From Candidatus Zipacnadia bacterium (GTDB lineage Bacteria; Armatimonadota; Zipacnadia; Zipacnadales; UBA5352), in the NCBI GenBank assembly GCA_029821735.1, contig JALGSU010000008.1:248001-312000 (forward strand): a DNA stretch of 64,000 nucleotides, written 5' to 3'. Within the stretch, counting starts at the first letter, position 1. Each line of letters starts with the position of its first letter. Shown here one piece after another: positions 44,083-53,462 of this stretch. The notes under the pieces were generated by a model. That model did not search any database. It was not told the DNA's origin and saw only the letters and a program-made list of their open reading frames with translations. The translations under genes were made by a program, and so were the position numbers.

Positions 44083-45021
44083 ATGCTCAGCGCGTCAGAC
44101 CTCAAAGGTATAATACCCCCCACCACGACCCCTCTAACGTCCGACGAGACGATTTGTCGGGAATCCGTCGCGCGCCTCATGGACTTCTTCGTGGATGCGG
44201 GCGTCGGCGGGATGTTCGTCCTCGGCTCCTCCGGCGAGTGCCCGTGCATGACGGTCGAACGCAAGCTCGAGATGGTCGACGCCGTCGCCGATTCGCTCGC
44301 CGGCCGCCTACCGTTGCTCGGCGGCGTCACCTCCCCCTCATGGGCCATCAGCATCTCGCTCGCCCACGAGTTCGCCGAGCGTGGCGTTGACGCCATCGTC
44401 GCCACCACCCCATACTATTTCCACTATTCTCAGTGCGAACTCAAGAACTGGTTCACTCGTCTCGCCGAGGAGAGTCCTGTCCCGCTCTTCATCTACGACA
44501 TCCCGGGACGCTCGGACAACCCCCTCACGGTCGACACCATTCTTACCTTGAGCGAGCACGAGCGCATCATCGGCCTCAAAGACAGTTCCGGCGACATCGA
44601 GCGCGGTCTCGGCATCGCCGACGCGCTTGACGGTCGCGACGATTTCAGCATCTTCCAGGGCTCCGAGCGCCTGCTGGCGACCTCGATCCTCCAGGGATAC
44701 CATGGCGGCGTGCAGGGCATCGCCAACATCGCCCCGCGCCTGTGCAACGCCGTATACGAGGCGGCCGCTGCCGGCGACTTGCCCGAGGCCCGCAAGCTCC
44801 AGCGCCTCATCCACAACGCCTTCCCCTACTTCTTCGCAGCTGATCCCGGCACCACAAATGCCTCGGGCATCGTTGGTGCGATGAAGGCCGTCCAGGAGCT
44901 CCAGGGCTTGTGCAACCGGCGCACTTTCTTCCCGATGCGCACCTTGACCGATGATGATGTCGCGGCGATCCGTGTCTACACTGACCCGCTCGCCGAGGCT
45001 GGCTGGATCACATACGTGTAG
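44083..45021 (+). CDS. Dihydrodipicolinate synthase (DapA)/N-acetylneuraminate lyase family protein
   Basis: The ATG at 44083 follows AGGAGG at 9 nt; longer in-frame starts have no site. The 312-residue barrel has 'FVLGSSGECPCMTVERK' (substrate-binding Ser/Thr loop, here with an extra Cys), 'FIYDIPGRS' (catalytic Tyr) and 'IIGLKDSSGD' (Schiff-base Lys). Family members catalyse aldol-type condensation or cleavage with pyruvate or related 2-keto acids. Lysine genes are absent nearby, so a sugar-acid or amino-acid lyase is as likely as true DapA. Confidence 0.85.
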   Translation: MLSASDLKGIIPPTTTPLTSDETICRESVARLMDFFVDAGVGGMFVLGSSGECPCMTVERKLEMVDAVADSLAGRLPLLGGVTSPSWAISISLAHEFAERGVDAIVATTPYYFHYSQCELKNWFTRLAEESPVPLFIYDIPGRSDNPLTVDTILTLSEHERIIGLKDSSGDIERGLGIADALDGRDDFSIFQGSERLLATSILQGYHGGVQGIANIAPRLCNAVYEAAAAGDLPEARKLQRLIHNAFPYFFAADPGTTNASGIVGAMKAVQELQGLCNRRTFFPMRTLTDDDVAAIRVYTDPLAEAGWITYV

Positions 45022-45061
45022 CCTCGCCCCCCACCGTCGCCACTGTCCCCACATAAAGCTC

Positions 45062-45088
45062 GCGGCCCGGCGCACTCCGCCGGGCCGC
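45062..45088 (+). terminator. Hairpin terminator
   Basis: An 11-bp perfect stem (GCGGCCCGGCG / CGCCGGGCCGC) with a 5-nt loop, 41 nt after the DapA-family stop. Confidence 0.75.
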
Positions 45089-45109
45089 CTCGATTCTCAT
45101 CCCACTGAC

Positions 45110-45360
45110 CGTCCGCCCTTTGCCGTCGCCGTTACCGTAGGTCAGGCATCTGCTTGCACCCACCATAGCTCTAGCGAAGGTGGGCCTGCTCGACAATCAC
45201 TGCCGTCGCCGTCCGGAGGGGCTGCATGCCCATGCAGCCCACTGGCCCGAAGGGCCAGGTCGTTGCTATTGATGCCGTACGGAAGGTGCCGTTGCCATTC
45301 TGCCCAACGGCGTCCCCGCCCGCCAATCCCCCAAAAGGAGGATTCCCCTCACTGAGCTTG
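45110..45360. repeat. Intergenic repeat mosaic with RTA/GAA hairpin
   Basis: The 394-nt gap between the DapA-family gene and rex holds a terminator and then: a CCGTAGGT lead, CCCACC-ATA-GCTCTAGC-GAA-GGTGGG (45159-45184), a CGACAATC box, GGGCTGCATG-CC-CATGCAGCCC (45214-45235) and CTGGCCC-GAA-GGGCCAG (45241-45257). No gene was found. Confidence 0.72.
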
Positions 45361-45418
45361 GAATTACCCCAATGAGTATCGCCCCGCACGCGCCGCACCC
45401 ACACACGAGGAGCGATTG

Positions 45419-46036
45419 ATGGCAGACAGGAAGCACATTCCCGACCCGACACTCCTGCGCATGTGCACCTATCTGCGCGTGCTGGAGCGCCACTCGGGAC
45501 CGACCATCTCCTCGGCGGGCATCGCCGAGGCGGCGGGCGTCAACGCCGCTCAGGTCCGCAAAGACCTGTCCTTCTTCGGCGACTTTGGCCGCCCCGGCGT
45601 GGGCTACCACGTTGACGAGTTGACTGCCGGTGTGCAGCGCGCGATGGGCCTCGACCGCGAACGCCGCGCGGTAATCGTCGGTGCTGGTGCTCTTGGTTCT
45701 GCCCTGATCTCCTACCCCGGTTTCCAGGCGCGCGGCTTCCGCATCGCTGCCATATTCGACAGCAACCCCGCAAAGGTCGGCCACATCCTGCGCAGTTTCG
45801 AAGTCATGCCCATGTCCGAGCTCGCCAACACCGTCGCCAGCGAGAACGTCACCATCGGCATTATTACTGTCCCACGCGTTGGCGCTCAGGACGTCGCCGA
45901 CACTCTCGCCGAGGCCGGCGTTGCCGCCATCGTCAACTTCGCCCCCATCACCTTACGCGTCCCTCCGCATGTCCGTCTACGCAACGTCGACCTCACTCAG
46001 CAGCTCGAGGCCCTCGCCTACTACCTCGGCGACTGA
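45419..46036 (+). CDS. rex: Redox-sensing transcriptional repressor Rex
   Basis: The 205-residue protein has the Rex layout: an N-terminal winged helix ('TLLRMCTYLRVLERHSGP', 'SSAGIAEAAGVNAAQVRKDL', ending 'FGDFGRPGVGYHVDEL'), then a Rossmann domain ('VIVGAGALGSALISYPGF') that reads the NADH/NAD+ ratio, and a C-terminal domain-swapped helix ('LTQQLEALAYYL'). Rex represses fermentation and respiration genes at high NAD+. No such target lies next to it here. ATG at 45419 with GAGGAG upstream. Confidence 0.92.
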   Translation: MADRKHIPDPTLLRMCTYLRVLERHSGPTISSAGIAEAAGVNAAQVRKDLSFFGDFGRPGVGYHVDELTAGVQRAMGLDRERRAVIVGAGALGSALISYPGFQARGFRIAAIFDSNPAKVGHILRSFEVMPMSELANTVASENVTIGIITVPRVGAQDVADTLAEAGVAAIVNFAPITLRVPPHVRLRNVDLTQQLEALAYYLGD

Positions 46037-46140
46037 CCCAACCCGCCGCCGCCGCTGTTTGCCGTTGCCCTATCGTGGGTCGAGCTTCCACCCCGACAAT
46101 CAGTCTGTGCCGTACGTCGTCCCCCACTCCCCCCGTTGTC
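46037..46140. repeat. Short pyrimidine-rich repeat between convergent genes
   Basis: GCCGCCGCT / GCCGTTGCC blocks and a CCCGACAATC box like those at 45188 and 58518 fill the gap between rex and the minus-strand gene. Confidence 0.55.
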
Positions 46141-48093
46141 TTACCCTATCACCACCGCCGCGTAGCTCGCCAGCCCTGTCACCACCACACTACCGTCGTC
46201 CCGCGTCTGCACAGCCGTGTCGTCGTCAGGTGTCAGCAGCTCCAGCCGGTTCACATCCGCGTTCAGCCACGTCGCCGGCCGCAAGCTCACCGTCGTCGGC
46301 CCCGCCTGGTTGTTGTAGTTAATCAGATGCACCGCCACCCGCCCGTCCGCCGTCCGCCACAGGTCCACCCCGACGTACGCGTCCGCTCGCACCTCCACCG
46401 CCAGCCCTCGCGGCGCGCCCGCTGCGATGGCCGCTGCCACTTCCCGGTGCTTCGCGGGCAGATACGGGTGCAGCGGGCTCACGCGACCTTCGGGCCCGGC
46501 CTCACACGCCTCCGGAAATCCCTCCAGGCGCGTGACCTTCGCGTGCGTTCCCATACCCGCCAGCACATCATCCGCCCGTCCCCGCCGATTCTCATCATAG
46601 CTCCCTGTTTCCCCCGTGATGACCAGCCCGCCGTCCGCCGCCACATGGTTCCGGAAAGCGTGCCCCTCCACATTGCTCATCAGCCGCTGGTTCGCAATGC
46701 ACACCAGGTCGGTGTCGAACACCTCGTCCTCCGGCATACCCATGTAGATCCGGAACGGGATCTGGTTCTGGAGCATGATCTGCTCGATCCCCTGCAGACT
46801 TCGCAGCGCGCCCTCGCGGTCGTAGTCAACCGACGCCAGCGAGTAATACACTCCCACGTTCGCCAGCGGCGTCGACCCCGCGTAAAGCTCTTCGTTGTCC
46901 CTGAAGAAGTTCATGTAGCTCTTCAGCGCGCCGCCCCGCGCCGGGTCCTGATACAGTGCTTTGCCGTCCGTCCCCAGGGGTCGGTTCGCCCATGTTGCCG
47001 GGAACGGGTGCCCGCCGTAGACCGCCGACTCCGCTATCGACAGTTTCACTTCATTCGCCGTTTCTGGCGCGCGATACCCGCCGCTATCGGGCACGATCCA
47101 CGCGGTCACGAAGCTCGGCACCCCGATCGCCGTGCACTGTTTCAGGTGCCGCATGGCGCACACCAGCCGGCCGTCCTCCGTCACGCGAGGCATCTCGTGG
47201 CACTCCGATGTCGCCAGGTCCAGGTAGTCCCCGCTCCACGGCATGATCCGGTCCCGATCAGGTCGGGTCAGTCCCGGTGCGGGCGGATAGGTCGCGAACA
47301 CCGCGTCTTCCCGCACTGATTTCGCGTGCCCGTACAGCTCACGCAGCGTCCCGTGCATCTGGTCGACCCGGAACTCGTGCCACGCGTGGTACATCGGGTC
47401 CGAGGACGAGATCTGCGGCGCGGGCAGTGCGTGGTCGAAGTGCGGCAGCCCGAACAGCTCGTACTCCCGACCGGCGTAGCTGTCTCTCAGATACTGCCGG
47501 AATACCTCCGTGCACCGGTCGCAGTAACACGAGAAGACCGTCCCATCCCACTCCACCCCATCGAGCCCGATATTCTCCAGCCCGTTGCTCACCACGCGCT
47601 TGAGATACTCCATGAACACGGGGCTGGTCAAGTCCCACTGCCACCGGAAGTATCCGCTCCCGCCGTACAGGCGCTTGCTCCCATCTGGCGCATACTGCAC
47701 ATGCTCGGCCAGATCGGGCACTTCGTCCATCAGTGCCTCCGGGTACACGGTTGTGTACTGGCAATACCCCAGCACATGGATGCCATACTGGTGGTAGAGT
47801 TCGACCAGCTTGCGTGTCCGCTCCATCTCTTCGGCCTCAAACTCCAGCCCGAAGCCCTTGTAGTAATGTGTCGTCACCAGGTTTATGCCGATCTCCGCCA
47901 TGGCGGCGACGTGCTTCTCGCTATGCAGATGCTCCCACCAGCGCGGCGCCCACAGTGCTCGCCCGTCCACGCCACCCGAGAGGCTCCCGGCGCGCAGATA
48001 AAACGACGGCGGCTCCCACCCGCCCCACGCCCAACGGATACGTCCCCGCTCAAACCATTCTGGCACTCGCCCCGGCTTGCCCTGCTTGCTCAT
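46141..48093 (-). CDS. GH-A-type glycoside-hydrolase-like protein (beta-galactosidase trimerisation-like C-terminus)
   Basis: The 650-residue product has no signal peptide. A TIM barrel (about 30-380) shows 'INLVTTHYYKGFGLEFEAEE', 'HVLGYCQYTTVYPEALMDE' and 'GLDGVEWDGTVFSCYCDRC', with acidic residues after predicted strands and a CxC-x2-C motif also found in a relative at 56301. A flavodoxin/ThuA-like domain and a final beta domain ('VHLINYNNQAGPTTVSLRP') follow, as in GH42-like enzymes. It likely hydrolyses imported oligosaccharides. Family placement is approximate. Confidence 0.72.
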   Translation of the reverse strand: MSKQGKPGRVPEWFERGRIRWAWGGWEPPSFYLRAGSLSGGVDGRALWAPRWWEHLHSEKHVAAMAEIGINLVTTHYYKGFGLEFEAEEMERTRKLVELYHQYGIHVLGYCQYTTVYPEALMDEVPDLAEHVQYAPDGSKRLYGGSGYFRWQWDLTSPVFMEYLKRVVSNGLENIGLDGVEWDGTVFSCYCDRCTEVFRQYLRDSYAGREYELFGLPHFDHALPAPQISSSDPMYHAWHEFRVDQMHGTLRELYGHAKSVREDAVFATYPPAPGLTRPDRDRIMPWSGDYLDLATSECHEMPRVTEDGRLVCAMRHLKQCTAIGVPSFVTAWIVPDSGGYRAPETANEVKLSIAESAVYGGHPFPATWANRPLGTDGKALYQDPARGGALKSYMNFFRDNEELYAGSTPLANVGVYYSLASVDYDREGALRSLQGIEQIMLQNQIPFRIYMGMPEDEVFDTDLVCIANQRLMSNVEGHAFRNHVAADGGLVITGETGSYDENRRGRADDVLAGMGTHAKVTRLEGFPEACEAGPEGRVSPLHPYLPAKHREVAAAIAAGAPRGLAVEVRADAYVGVDLWRTADGRVAVHLINYNNQAGPTTVSLRPATWLNADVNRLELLTPDDDTAVQTRDDGSVVVTGLASYAAVVIG

Positions 48094-48467
48094 CGTCGGC
48101 CTCCCGGCTCTAACCCGCGACTTCCCGCTTTGCCTTGTCTCTCCGGCAATGACCTGCCAGTTGCTGGCCTATTCCGCACTCCCGGCGGCCCGCCCTTCGT
48201 CACCCCCGTCGCCGTTGCCGTCGTCGTTGCTGTTGCCGGGAGCGCCGGCTTCCAGCCGGCATAGCCGTTTGCTCTGCCGTTCGCCGTCGCTGTCGGTTCT
48301 GCTATTTCTCTCGTTTCTGTCTTCTCTGCCGTAGGGACCCTATCCGGCCCGGCCGTGGTCGTTGCCATCCGCTCTTGCTGTTACTTCATCTCTATCGTAC
48401 GCAGGTCAAACTACAACTCACGCTGAATTTGCCCTGAGATTCCATACTCCCGCCTCTCGGAGATTCA
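48094..48467. repeat. 374-nt divergent intergenic region with repeat blocks
   Basis: Contains GCCGTTGCCGTCG-type pyrimidine-rich blocks, a GCCGGC-TTCCA-GCCGGC hairpin (48246-48262) and a CCCTATCCGGCCC box shared with 55068. No gene is supported; promoters for the genes at 48093 (minus) and 48468 (plus) must lie here but no clear -35/-10 pair was seen. Confidence 0.6.
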
Positions 48468-50273
48468 ATGAACAAGCTCTTCGTCACCAACTCGGCTCTG
48501 GCCTACCCGCCGCCACCTCGCGACATGCTGGGTCCCAACGACGCCGTCCTGCCGCTCGTCGAGCGTTTCGAAGAGGCCCTGTTCATGCCGTCGCCCTTCT
48601 ACGCCGATCTCCACGACGAAGTCCCCGCCATGCGCGCCGAGGCACTCGATCTTCTCGCCGATCTTGCGGACGAATTGCCGGCGGCCGCAACTGACGATGC
48701 CGCCTGGGGCCATTCTTCGTGGGACGTCGTCCGCGGCGTGCTCCTCAAATTCTCCATCGGCCCGCTGCTCGCGAACGCCCGTCTCGCGCAGGCGGCTGCG
48801 CTCGAGGATCCCGCCGAGCTCGTTGGCTGGGAATTCCCCCGCCAGAGTTCCTGGTGGTCTGGCCGTCAGATGGTCGATGCCGTCGCCCGCGAGATCGCCG
48901 ACCGCACCGGCGCACCCCTCACCCTCCGCGCCTCTCGCCACCAGCGCGCCCTCCGCGCCCTGTCTGTGCAGTGGGCCACCGGCGCGCTTGCATCACGCTA
49001 CTTCCGCTCTCGGGCCGATCTGCCCCCGTCTCCCGAACCGGCTCCCTGCGACGTCCTCTTCGCGAACGTCGGGCCCACGCTTCTCCCGCTCTTTGGGCGC
49101 ATCGGCGAACGCCTGCGCGACCAGCACGGCCTCGCGGTCATGGGCGTCGAAGTCCCCGTGGCCCCCTCCGATACTGGCCTGACCGTCGACGGCCTCGCCC
49201 ACACTCACCTTTACGCCCAGACCACGCCCGCCATGCTCACCGCGGCCCGCCGCGAGGTCCGCTCGGCGACGCTCGGAGCCGGCGGCCTTGCCCGCCGGCT
49301 GCGCTGGTCGCGTCGCATCTCCCATCTCGGCCCGGAGCTCGGCGAGGTGTTCGTCAGGCGCGTCGCTCAAGCGCTCATTCACCTTGTCCCGGTCGCTGCG
49401 TATCACGCCCGCCTGTGGGAGCGCCTGCTTGACGCCACACGCCCGCGAGTGCTCGTCACCTTCAACAGTTTCAACGAGGCCATCGCACCGGGCGTCCTTC
49501 AGGCTCGCCATCGAGGCATACCGACCGTCTGCTGCCAGCACGGAATCTGGGGCCCGCTATTCCGCGCGGCCTCACTGCTGCCGTACGATGACGTTGTGGT
49601 CTTCGGCGAGTACGCCCGCGAGATTCTCAGCCCCATCGCCCACGAGCGCACCCGTTTCACCATGACCGGCCACAGTGACTACGATGACGCCCACGTCCAG
49701 CCAGACCTGGCCCCGGTGCCCGACGGCCCTCCGATGGTCCTCGTCACCACCCAGCCCATCGGCCAACGTCTCATGCTCGGCGAGCCATGCTCATGGGTCG
49801 AGAAGCTGGCGCAAGCCTGCGCCGAGCTTGGCGCGCGCATGGTCATCAAGCCCCACCCGCACGAAGCCGACACCTCGTCCTGGCAGGCTCTCGCGCTGCG
49901 CATCCCTGACACCGTCACCTTCGTCCCTCACGGTGAGCGCCCGCTCTCCGAACTCATGGACGAATGCACGGTTCTCGCCACGCGCTTTTCCACCACTGCC
50001 ATGGAGGCCAACTTGCTCGGCAAACTCGTCCTCACGGTCTACCCCACCGGTGGTCGCGAGCAGTATCCGTTCGCTGGCGACGGTGCCGCGCTCAAAGCCA
50101 GCTCGTGCGACGAACTCGTGCCCTGCCTCCGCGCCCTGCTCACTGACGCCGCCACTCGCGAGCGCATTGCCGCTTCCCGTCCTGACTTCATCCGCCGTCA
50201 CATTGGCCCGGTGGATGGCGGAGCCACCGAGCGCATAGCCGCCCTCATCGCCGACCGCACCTCCACCCCCTAG
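48468..50273 (+). CDS. Putative GT-B-fold surface glycan/polyol-phosphate transferase
   Basis: The 601-residue protein was not matched to a named family. It has an N-terminal helical half and a C-terminal GT-B-like half with 'VTFNSFNEAIAPGVLQARHR', 'IPTVCCQHGIWGP' (a QHG motif near 357 seen in CDP-glycerol glycerophosphotransferase-like and surface carbohydrate enzymes), 'ARMVIKPHPHEAD' (KPHP, donor-phosphate contact) and 'FSTTAMEANLLGKLVL', which mirrors the nucleotide-binding loop of that group. It probably transfers a glycosyl or polyol-phosphate unit to a cell-surface polymer. Confidence 0.65.
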   Translation: MNKLFVTNSALAYPPPPRDMLGPNDAVLPLVERFEEALFMPSPFYADLHDEVPAMRAEALDLLADLADELPAAATDDAAWGHSSWDVVRGVLLKFSIGPLLANARLAQAAALEDPAELVGWEFPRQSSWWSGRQMVDAVAREIADRTGAPLTLRASRHQRALRALSVQWATGALASRYFRSRADLPPSPEPAPCDVLFANVGPTLLPLFGRIGERLRDQHGLAVMGVEVPVAPSDTGLTVDGLAHTHLYAQTTPAMLTAARREVRSATLGAGGLARRLRWSRRISHLGPELGEVFVRRVAQALIHLVPVAAYHARLWERLLDATRPRVLVTFNSFNEAIAPGVLQARHRGIPTVCCQHGIWGPLFRAASLLPYDDVVVFGEYAREILSPIAHERTRFTMTGHSDYDDAHVQPDLAPVPDGPPMVLVTTQPIGQRLMLGEPCSWVEKLAQACAELGARMVIKPHPHEADTSSWQALALRIPDTVTFVPHGERPLSELMDECTVLATRFSTTAMEANLLGKLVLTVYPTGGREQYPFAGDGAALKASSCDELVPCLRALLTDAATRERIAASRPDFIRRHIGPVDGGATERIAALIADRTSTP

Positions 50274-50300
50274 CCGCCCGCACATCCCGTACACGACAAC

Positions 50301-50322
50301 GGGCCGGTCATCTCACCGGCCC
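50301..50322. terminator. Hairpin terminator
   Basis: An 8-bp stem (GGGCCGGT / ACCGGCCC) with a 6-nt loop between convergent genes. Confidence 0.6.
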
Positions 50323-50351
50323 ACCGCACGTCGTTAGTCTCTTGCCGCCTG

Positions 50352-50390
50352 TCACCCATAGCTCGGCGCTGTCTGCCGAGCGAAGGGTGA
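50352..50390. repeat. RTA/GAA hairpin, long form
   Basis: TCACCC-ATA-GCTCGGC-GCTGTCT-GCCGAGC-GAA-GGGTGA: a 6-bp outer stem, the ATA/GAA internal loop and a 7-bp inner stem, 12 nt from the stop of the minus-strand gene. Confidence 0.8.
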
Positions 50391-50401
50391 TCGCCTTTCC
50401 A

Positions 50402-52663
50402 TTACTCCGCCCGCATCGCCTCGATTGCCGCCGCCAGCGCCTCTCGTGCAGCCGCCACCTTCGTCACGTCAAACGTATACGGTTCGTCGTTGGCTGCCTT
50501 CACGTTCGGCCATTTATCCACCAGCGCCAGCGCTCCGGCCACCGCTTCCCGCCCCTGCGCCGCCGCTTCCGGCTTACCCGCTGCCTCAAGTTTCTCTGCA
50601 AGCTCCTCCGCCATCACCATGTACTCGAAGTCTTCGAGGCCCTCGCGGAACAGCTCCCAGCGCACCGACTCGATCGGCCCTATCTCGTCCGCATTCCGCG
50701 GCGGGTAGAGCATCACGCCCGAGCCGCCCTTCCCGTTCGTCCACGGGTCCGCCATACCGCCCCGCCAACACACCGTGCCCCACCACGAGTATGTCCCGTC
50801 CACGTCGTACTTCTTCAGCAGCCACGGCCACAGTCGCACCCGAATCGGCTTGTGGTCCGGCAGGTTCACCGCGTTGTTGTACACGCTGATCCGGTTCCCC
50901 GCCGCCCGGGCCGCCGCGATGTTCGCGATATTCCTGTTCCAGCTATCCGTATGCAGCACCCACAGGTCGCTCACGTCCAGCAGCTCCGGGTGCGGGTACG
51001 AGACGGTGTGCGCCACCTGCAGTTCCGAGTCTATATCCTTGAGCAACTCGCACAGCGTCCGGATGCCGTTCACCGTCGGCTGATGCGTCAGATTCGGTTC
51101 ATCGATGAATCGCACCGTCGGCGTCAGGAACAGTCCCTCATCCCGCAGCCGCCCCAGCAATTGGTCCATGTAGTCCCGGAACGGTGCCTCGAACGCCGGG
51201 TTGAGCATCGTCAGTGCCGCGTCTGCGAACACTGCGACCCCGCGCCACTGAGCGTCCGGCGGCATCTGGTGAGTACCTCGGTGGCCAATCCACAGGGACG
51301 GGATATTGGTCCGCCGCATCCCGAACTCATCGCGCATGTACCGGAGGTGGTCGATGAAGGTCTCCATCTCCACTTCGGCCGCGTCCCCATCCACCACCAC
51401 GCTCACCAGCGCCCCGGGCATGCACCGTGTCCTGTGTTCGTAGAAGCTGCGGTAGTATGCTCGCAGCACGTCTTCCTCGTCGCCACTCTCCCGCGCCAGC
51501 ACCAGGTTCCAGCGGAAGTTCGACCGGATGTCGATGCTCGGCCGCCGCGGGATATCGAAGCCCCTTACCCGCAGCCGCACTGGCACCCGACACAGCGTCG
51601 CACCCGCGCTCGTCAGCGTCAGTGTCGCTTCGTACTCTCCCGGCTCCTGCCCGGCTGGCACCCGCACCGTGAACCAGAACGGTTGATTCGTCCCGGCCGC
51701 CACATCGCACGGCAGTTGCTCTGTCAGCGCATCCGGATTCAGCCCCTTGTACCCGAACGGCCCCCGTGTCTGCTGGATGTCAACATACTCCACTCGCCGA
51801 CAGCGCAACGCATCTTCCGGCATCTCGCCAGGTCCCTCGAACGCGCCCCACGTCCACGTTACATCGCTCGCGTCCGCTTCCGGCTTCAGCGCGATCTGGA
51901 AGCTCTCATACTCGCCCCCCGCGGCCGCGATCTCGATTGCCTCAAGCGCCTCTCCCTCTGGCGTCGCCTGATCCACCAGGATCTTCCGGTTCACGTCCTC
52001 GGTCCAAGCGACGCCGCCCTCGAAGAGCCGCAGCACCCGCGCCGTGTCCGGTTGCTCACGCGGCTCCAGCGCCGTCAGCACCACGTCGTCCACCCACGCA
52101 CGCGCGCCTGCCTCTGCGCTGCTGAGTTTGATCAGCAGGTTCAGTTCCGTAACGCCCGCCGGTGCCACGAACTCGCCCACTTCCGCCAGCGCCCAACCTG
52201 CCTCATCCGCGCCGCCCAGGAACTCCCCATCCACAAAGGTCCCCGTCTGCGTATACGGTGTCGCCACCATCGGCTTGTATATGACGTTCGCCATTTTGCC
52301 GTCGCCGATCGGATGGCGCACGTACACGACTGTCCGGCATGGCACCTCTCCCGCCCGGTAGTAGAAGTTCAGGCTGTAGACGACGCCTGGCTCCACATCC
52401 ACGTCAGTGCTCCACCCGCCGTTAGGTCCCTCGAGTCCCAGACTGCGATCCCCACTATGTGCATTTTCATCGGCCCACCACCCGCGCGAGGCCTGCCACG
52501 AGTAGTAGCTCCACCCCTCAGGCGTGTCGCCCTCGCCCATCTCGAAACTCCAGTTCGGCGCCAGGCTCTCAGGAATCACCGCCGCCTGCTCCTGCGCGCA
52601 TCCCATCATCGCGCACACGCACAGGCCCACCAACCCCAACTGTGCTGTCAGCCACACTCGCAC
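50402..52663 (-). CDS. DUF4091 lipoprotein, glycoside-hydrolase-like
   Basis: I favour the GTG at 52663, 9 nt after GGGAG; the ATG at 52705 has no ribosome site. The product (753 residues) has a lipoprotein signal ending 'CVCAMMGCAQE', a CBM-like sandwich ('PNWSFEMGEGDTPEGWSYYS'), the DUF4091 N-terminal domain ('AAAGGEYESFQIALKPEAD'), a barrel with 'TPTVRFIDEPNLTHQPT' (Asp-Glu candidate acid pair) and the C-terminal signature 'WELFREGLEDFEYMVM'. It resembles the protein at 9352-11499 in layout. Likely anchored on the cell surface and acting on glycans. The region upstream is a tandem repeat. Confidence 0.83.
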   Translation of the reverse strand: MRVWLTAQLGLVGLCVCAMMGCAQEQAAVIPESLAPNWSFEMGEGDTPEGWSYYSWQASRGWWADENAHSGDRSLGLEGPNGGWSTDVDVEPGVVYSLNFYYRAGEVPCRTVVYVRHPIGDGKMANVIYKPMVATPYTQTGTFVDGEFLGGADEAGWALAEVGEFVAPAGVTELNLLIKLSSAEAGARAWVDDVVLTALEPREQPDTARVLRLFEGGVAWTEDVNRKILVDQATPEGEALEAIEIAAAGGEYESFQIALKPEADASDVTWTWGAFEGPGEMPEDALRCRRVEYVDIQQTRGPFGYKGLNPDALTEQLPCDVAAGTNQPFWFTVRVPAGQEPGEYEATLTLTSAGATLCRVPVRLRVRGFDIPRRPSIDIRSNFRWNLVLARESGDEEDVLRAYYRSFYEHRTRCMPGALVSVVVDGDAAEVEMETFIDHLRYMRDEFGMRRTNIPSLWIGHRGTHQMPPDAQWRGVAVFADAALTMLNPAFEAPFRDYMDQLLGRLRDEGLFLTPTVRFIDEPNLTHQPTVNGIRTLCELLKDIDSELQVAHTVSYPHPELLDVSDLWVLHTDSWNRNIANIAAARAAGNRISVYNNAVNLPDHKPIRVRLWPWLLKKYDVDGTYSWWGTVCWRGGMADPWTNGKGGSGVMLYPPRNADEIGPIESVRWELFREGLEDFEYMVMAEELAEKLEAAGKPEAAAQGREAVAGALALVDKWPNVKAANDEPYTFDVTKVAAAREALAAAIEAMRAE

Positions 52664-52713
52664 CGACACCAACTCCCTGCCTCTCAGCTCACTCGCCTGA
52701 TCCATCGCCGTCT

Positions 52714-53022
52714 GCCGTCACCGTTCCCGCCGTCACCGTTCCCGCCGTCACCGTTCCCGCCGTCACCGTTCCCGCCGTCACCGTTCCCGCCGTCACCGTT
52801 CCCGCCGTTGCCGTCCCCGCCGTTCCCCCATTGCCTATTCCCTATTCCCCATTGCCGCCGTTGCCGTTCACGCCGTCACCGTTCCCGCCGTTGCCGTCCC
52901 CGCCGTTCCCCCATTGCCTATTCCCTATTCCCCATTGCCGCCGTTGCCGTTCCCGCCGTTGCCGTCCCCGCCGTTCCCCCATTGCCTATTCCCTATTCCC
53001 CATTGCCGCCGTTGCCGTTCAC
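52714..53022. repeat. Nested tandem repeats (15-bp x6 and 68-bp x3)
   Basis: Six exact copies of GCCGTCACCGTTCCC (52714-52803) are followed by three 68-bp units (52804-52871, 52887-52954, 52955-53022), differing only at the last bases, with one extra 15-bp unit at 52872-52886. The final bases contain the TCA that is the stop codon of the minus-strand gene at 53019. Confidence 0.92.
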
Positions 53023-53462
53023 GCCTTTCCCCGCTTCTCCCGAATGATGACCGCACACCGCGCTTCATCGATCCCCGACATGTCCTTGTCGTACTCAAAC
53101 CCCATCGGCTCGAGCACCCGCGCATACAGCACCGCGCAATGCCCGCAGTAGTCGTGATATGGTTCCATATGTTCCATCTCAAGCAGCATGCCCTTCGACG
53201 GGCAGTGGTGCATCTCGATGCGGAACTCCCCCGCCTCGTCGTCGATGCTCATCGTGAAATCCGCGGCTTCCTCATTCAGCGCGCGCGACCAGTACATCCA
53301 GCAGCCCCGCAGACCGTGCTTCTCCGCCAGGTCGCGCAGATTCCCCAGGAAGTTATCCGATATGTATTCCCAGTAATCGACCACACCCTCATGCCCGCTG
53401 CGCTCCTCGAGATACTTGAACAGTTCGCTGTAGGCCGGGATGAAATCCGTGCACGGGATCAT
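53019..53462 (-). CDS. ATC hydrolase-like small protein, paralogue A
   Basis: The 147-residue product has an N-terminal helical part and a C-terminal 'EMHHCPSKGMLLEM', 'PYHDYCGHCAVLYARVLEP', 'DEARCAVIIRE' sequence with six Cys in all. It resembles the L-2-amino-thiazoline-4-carboxylate hydrolase-like family (PF14196) in size and in the Cys/His spacing, but this is tentative. It overlaps the next-upstream gene, a paralogue, as ATGA. Its stop codon lies in a repeat. Confidence 0.62.
   Translation of the reverse strand: MIPCTDFIPAYSELFKYLEERSGHEGVVDYWEYISDNFLGNLRDLAEKHGLRGCWMYWSRALNEEAADFTMSIDDEAGEFRIEMHHCPSKGMLLEMEHMEPYHDYCGHCAVLYARVLEPMGFEYDKDMSGIDEARCAVIIREKRGKA

Noticed and set aside
52714..53022. 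CRISPR array
   Set aside because: Units are contiguous tandem repeats without unique spacers and no cas gene is present.
50342..53047. 901-residue plus-strand open frame rich in Arg, His and Pro
   Set aside because: Antisense of the DUF4091 lipoprotein and then the pyrimidine-rich repeat; no ribosome site or domain.
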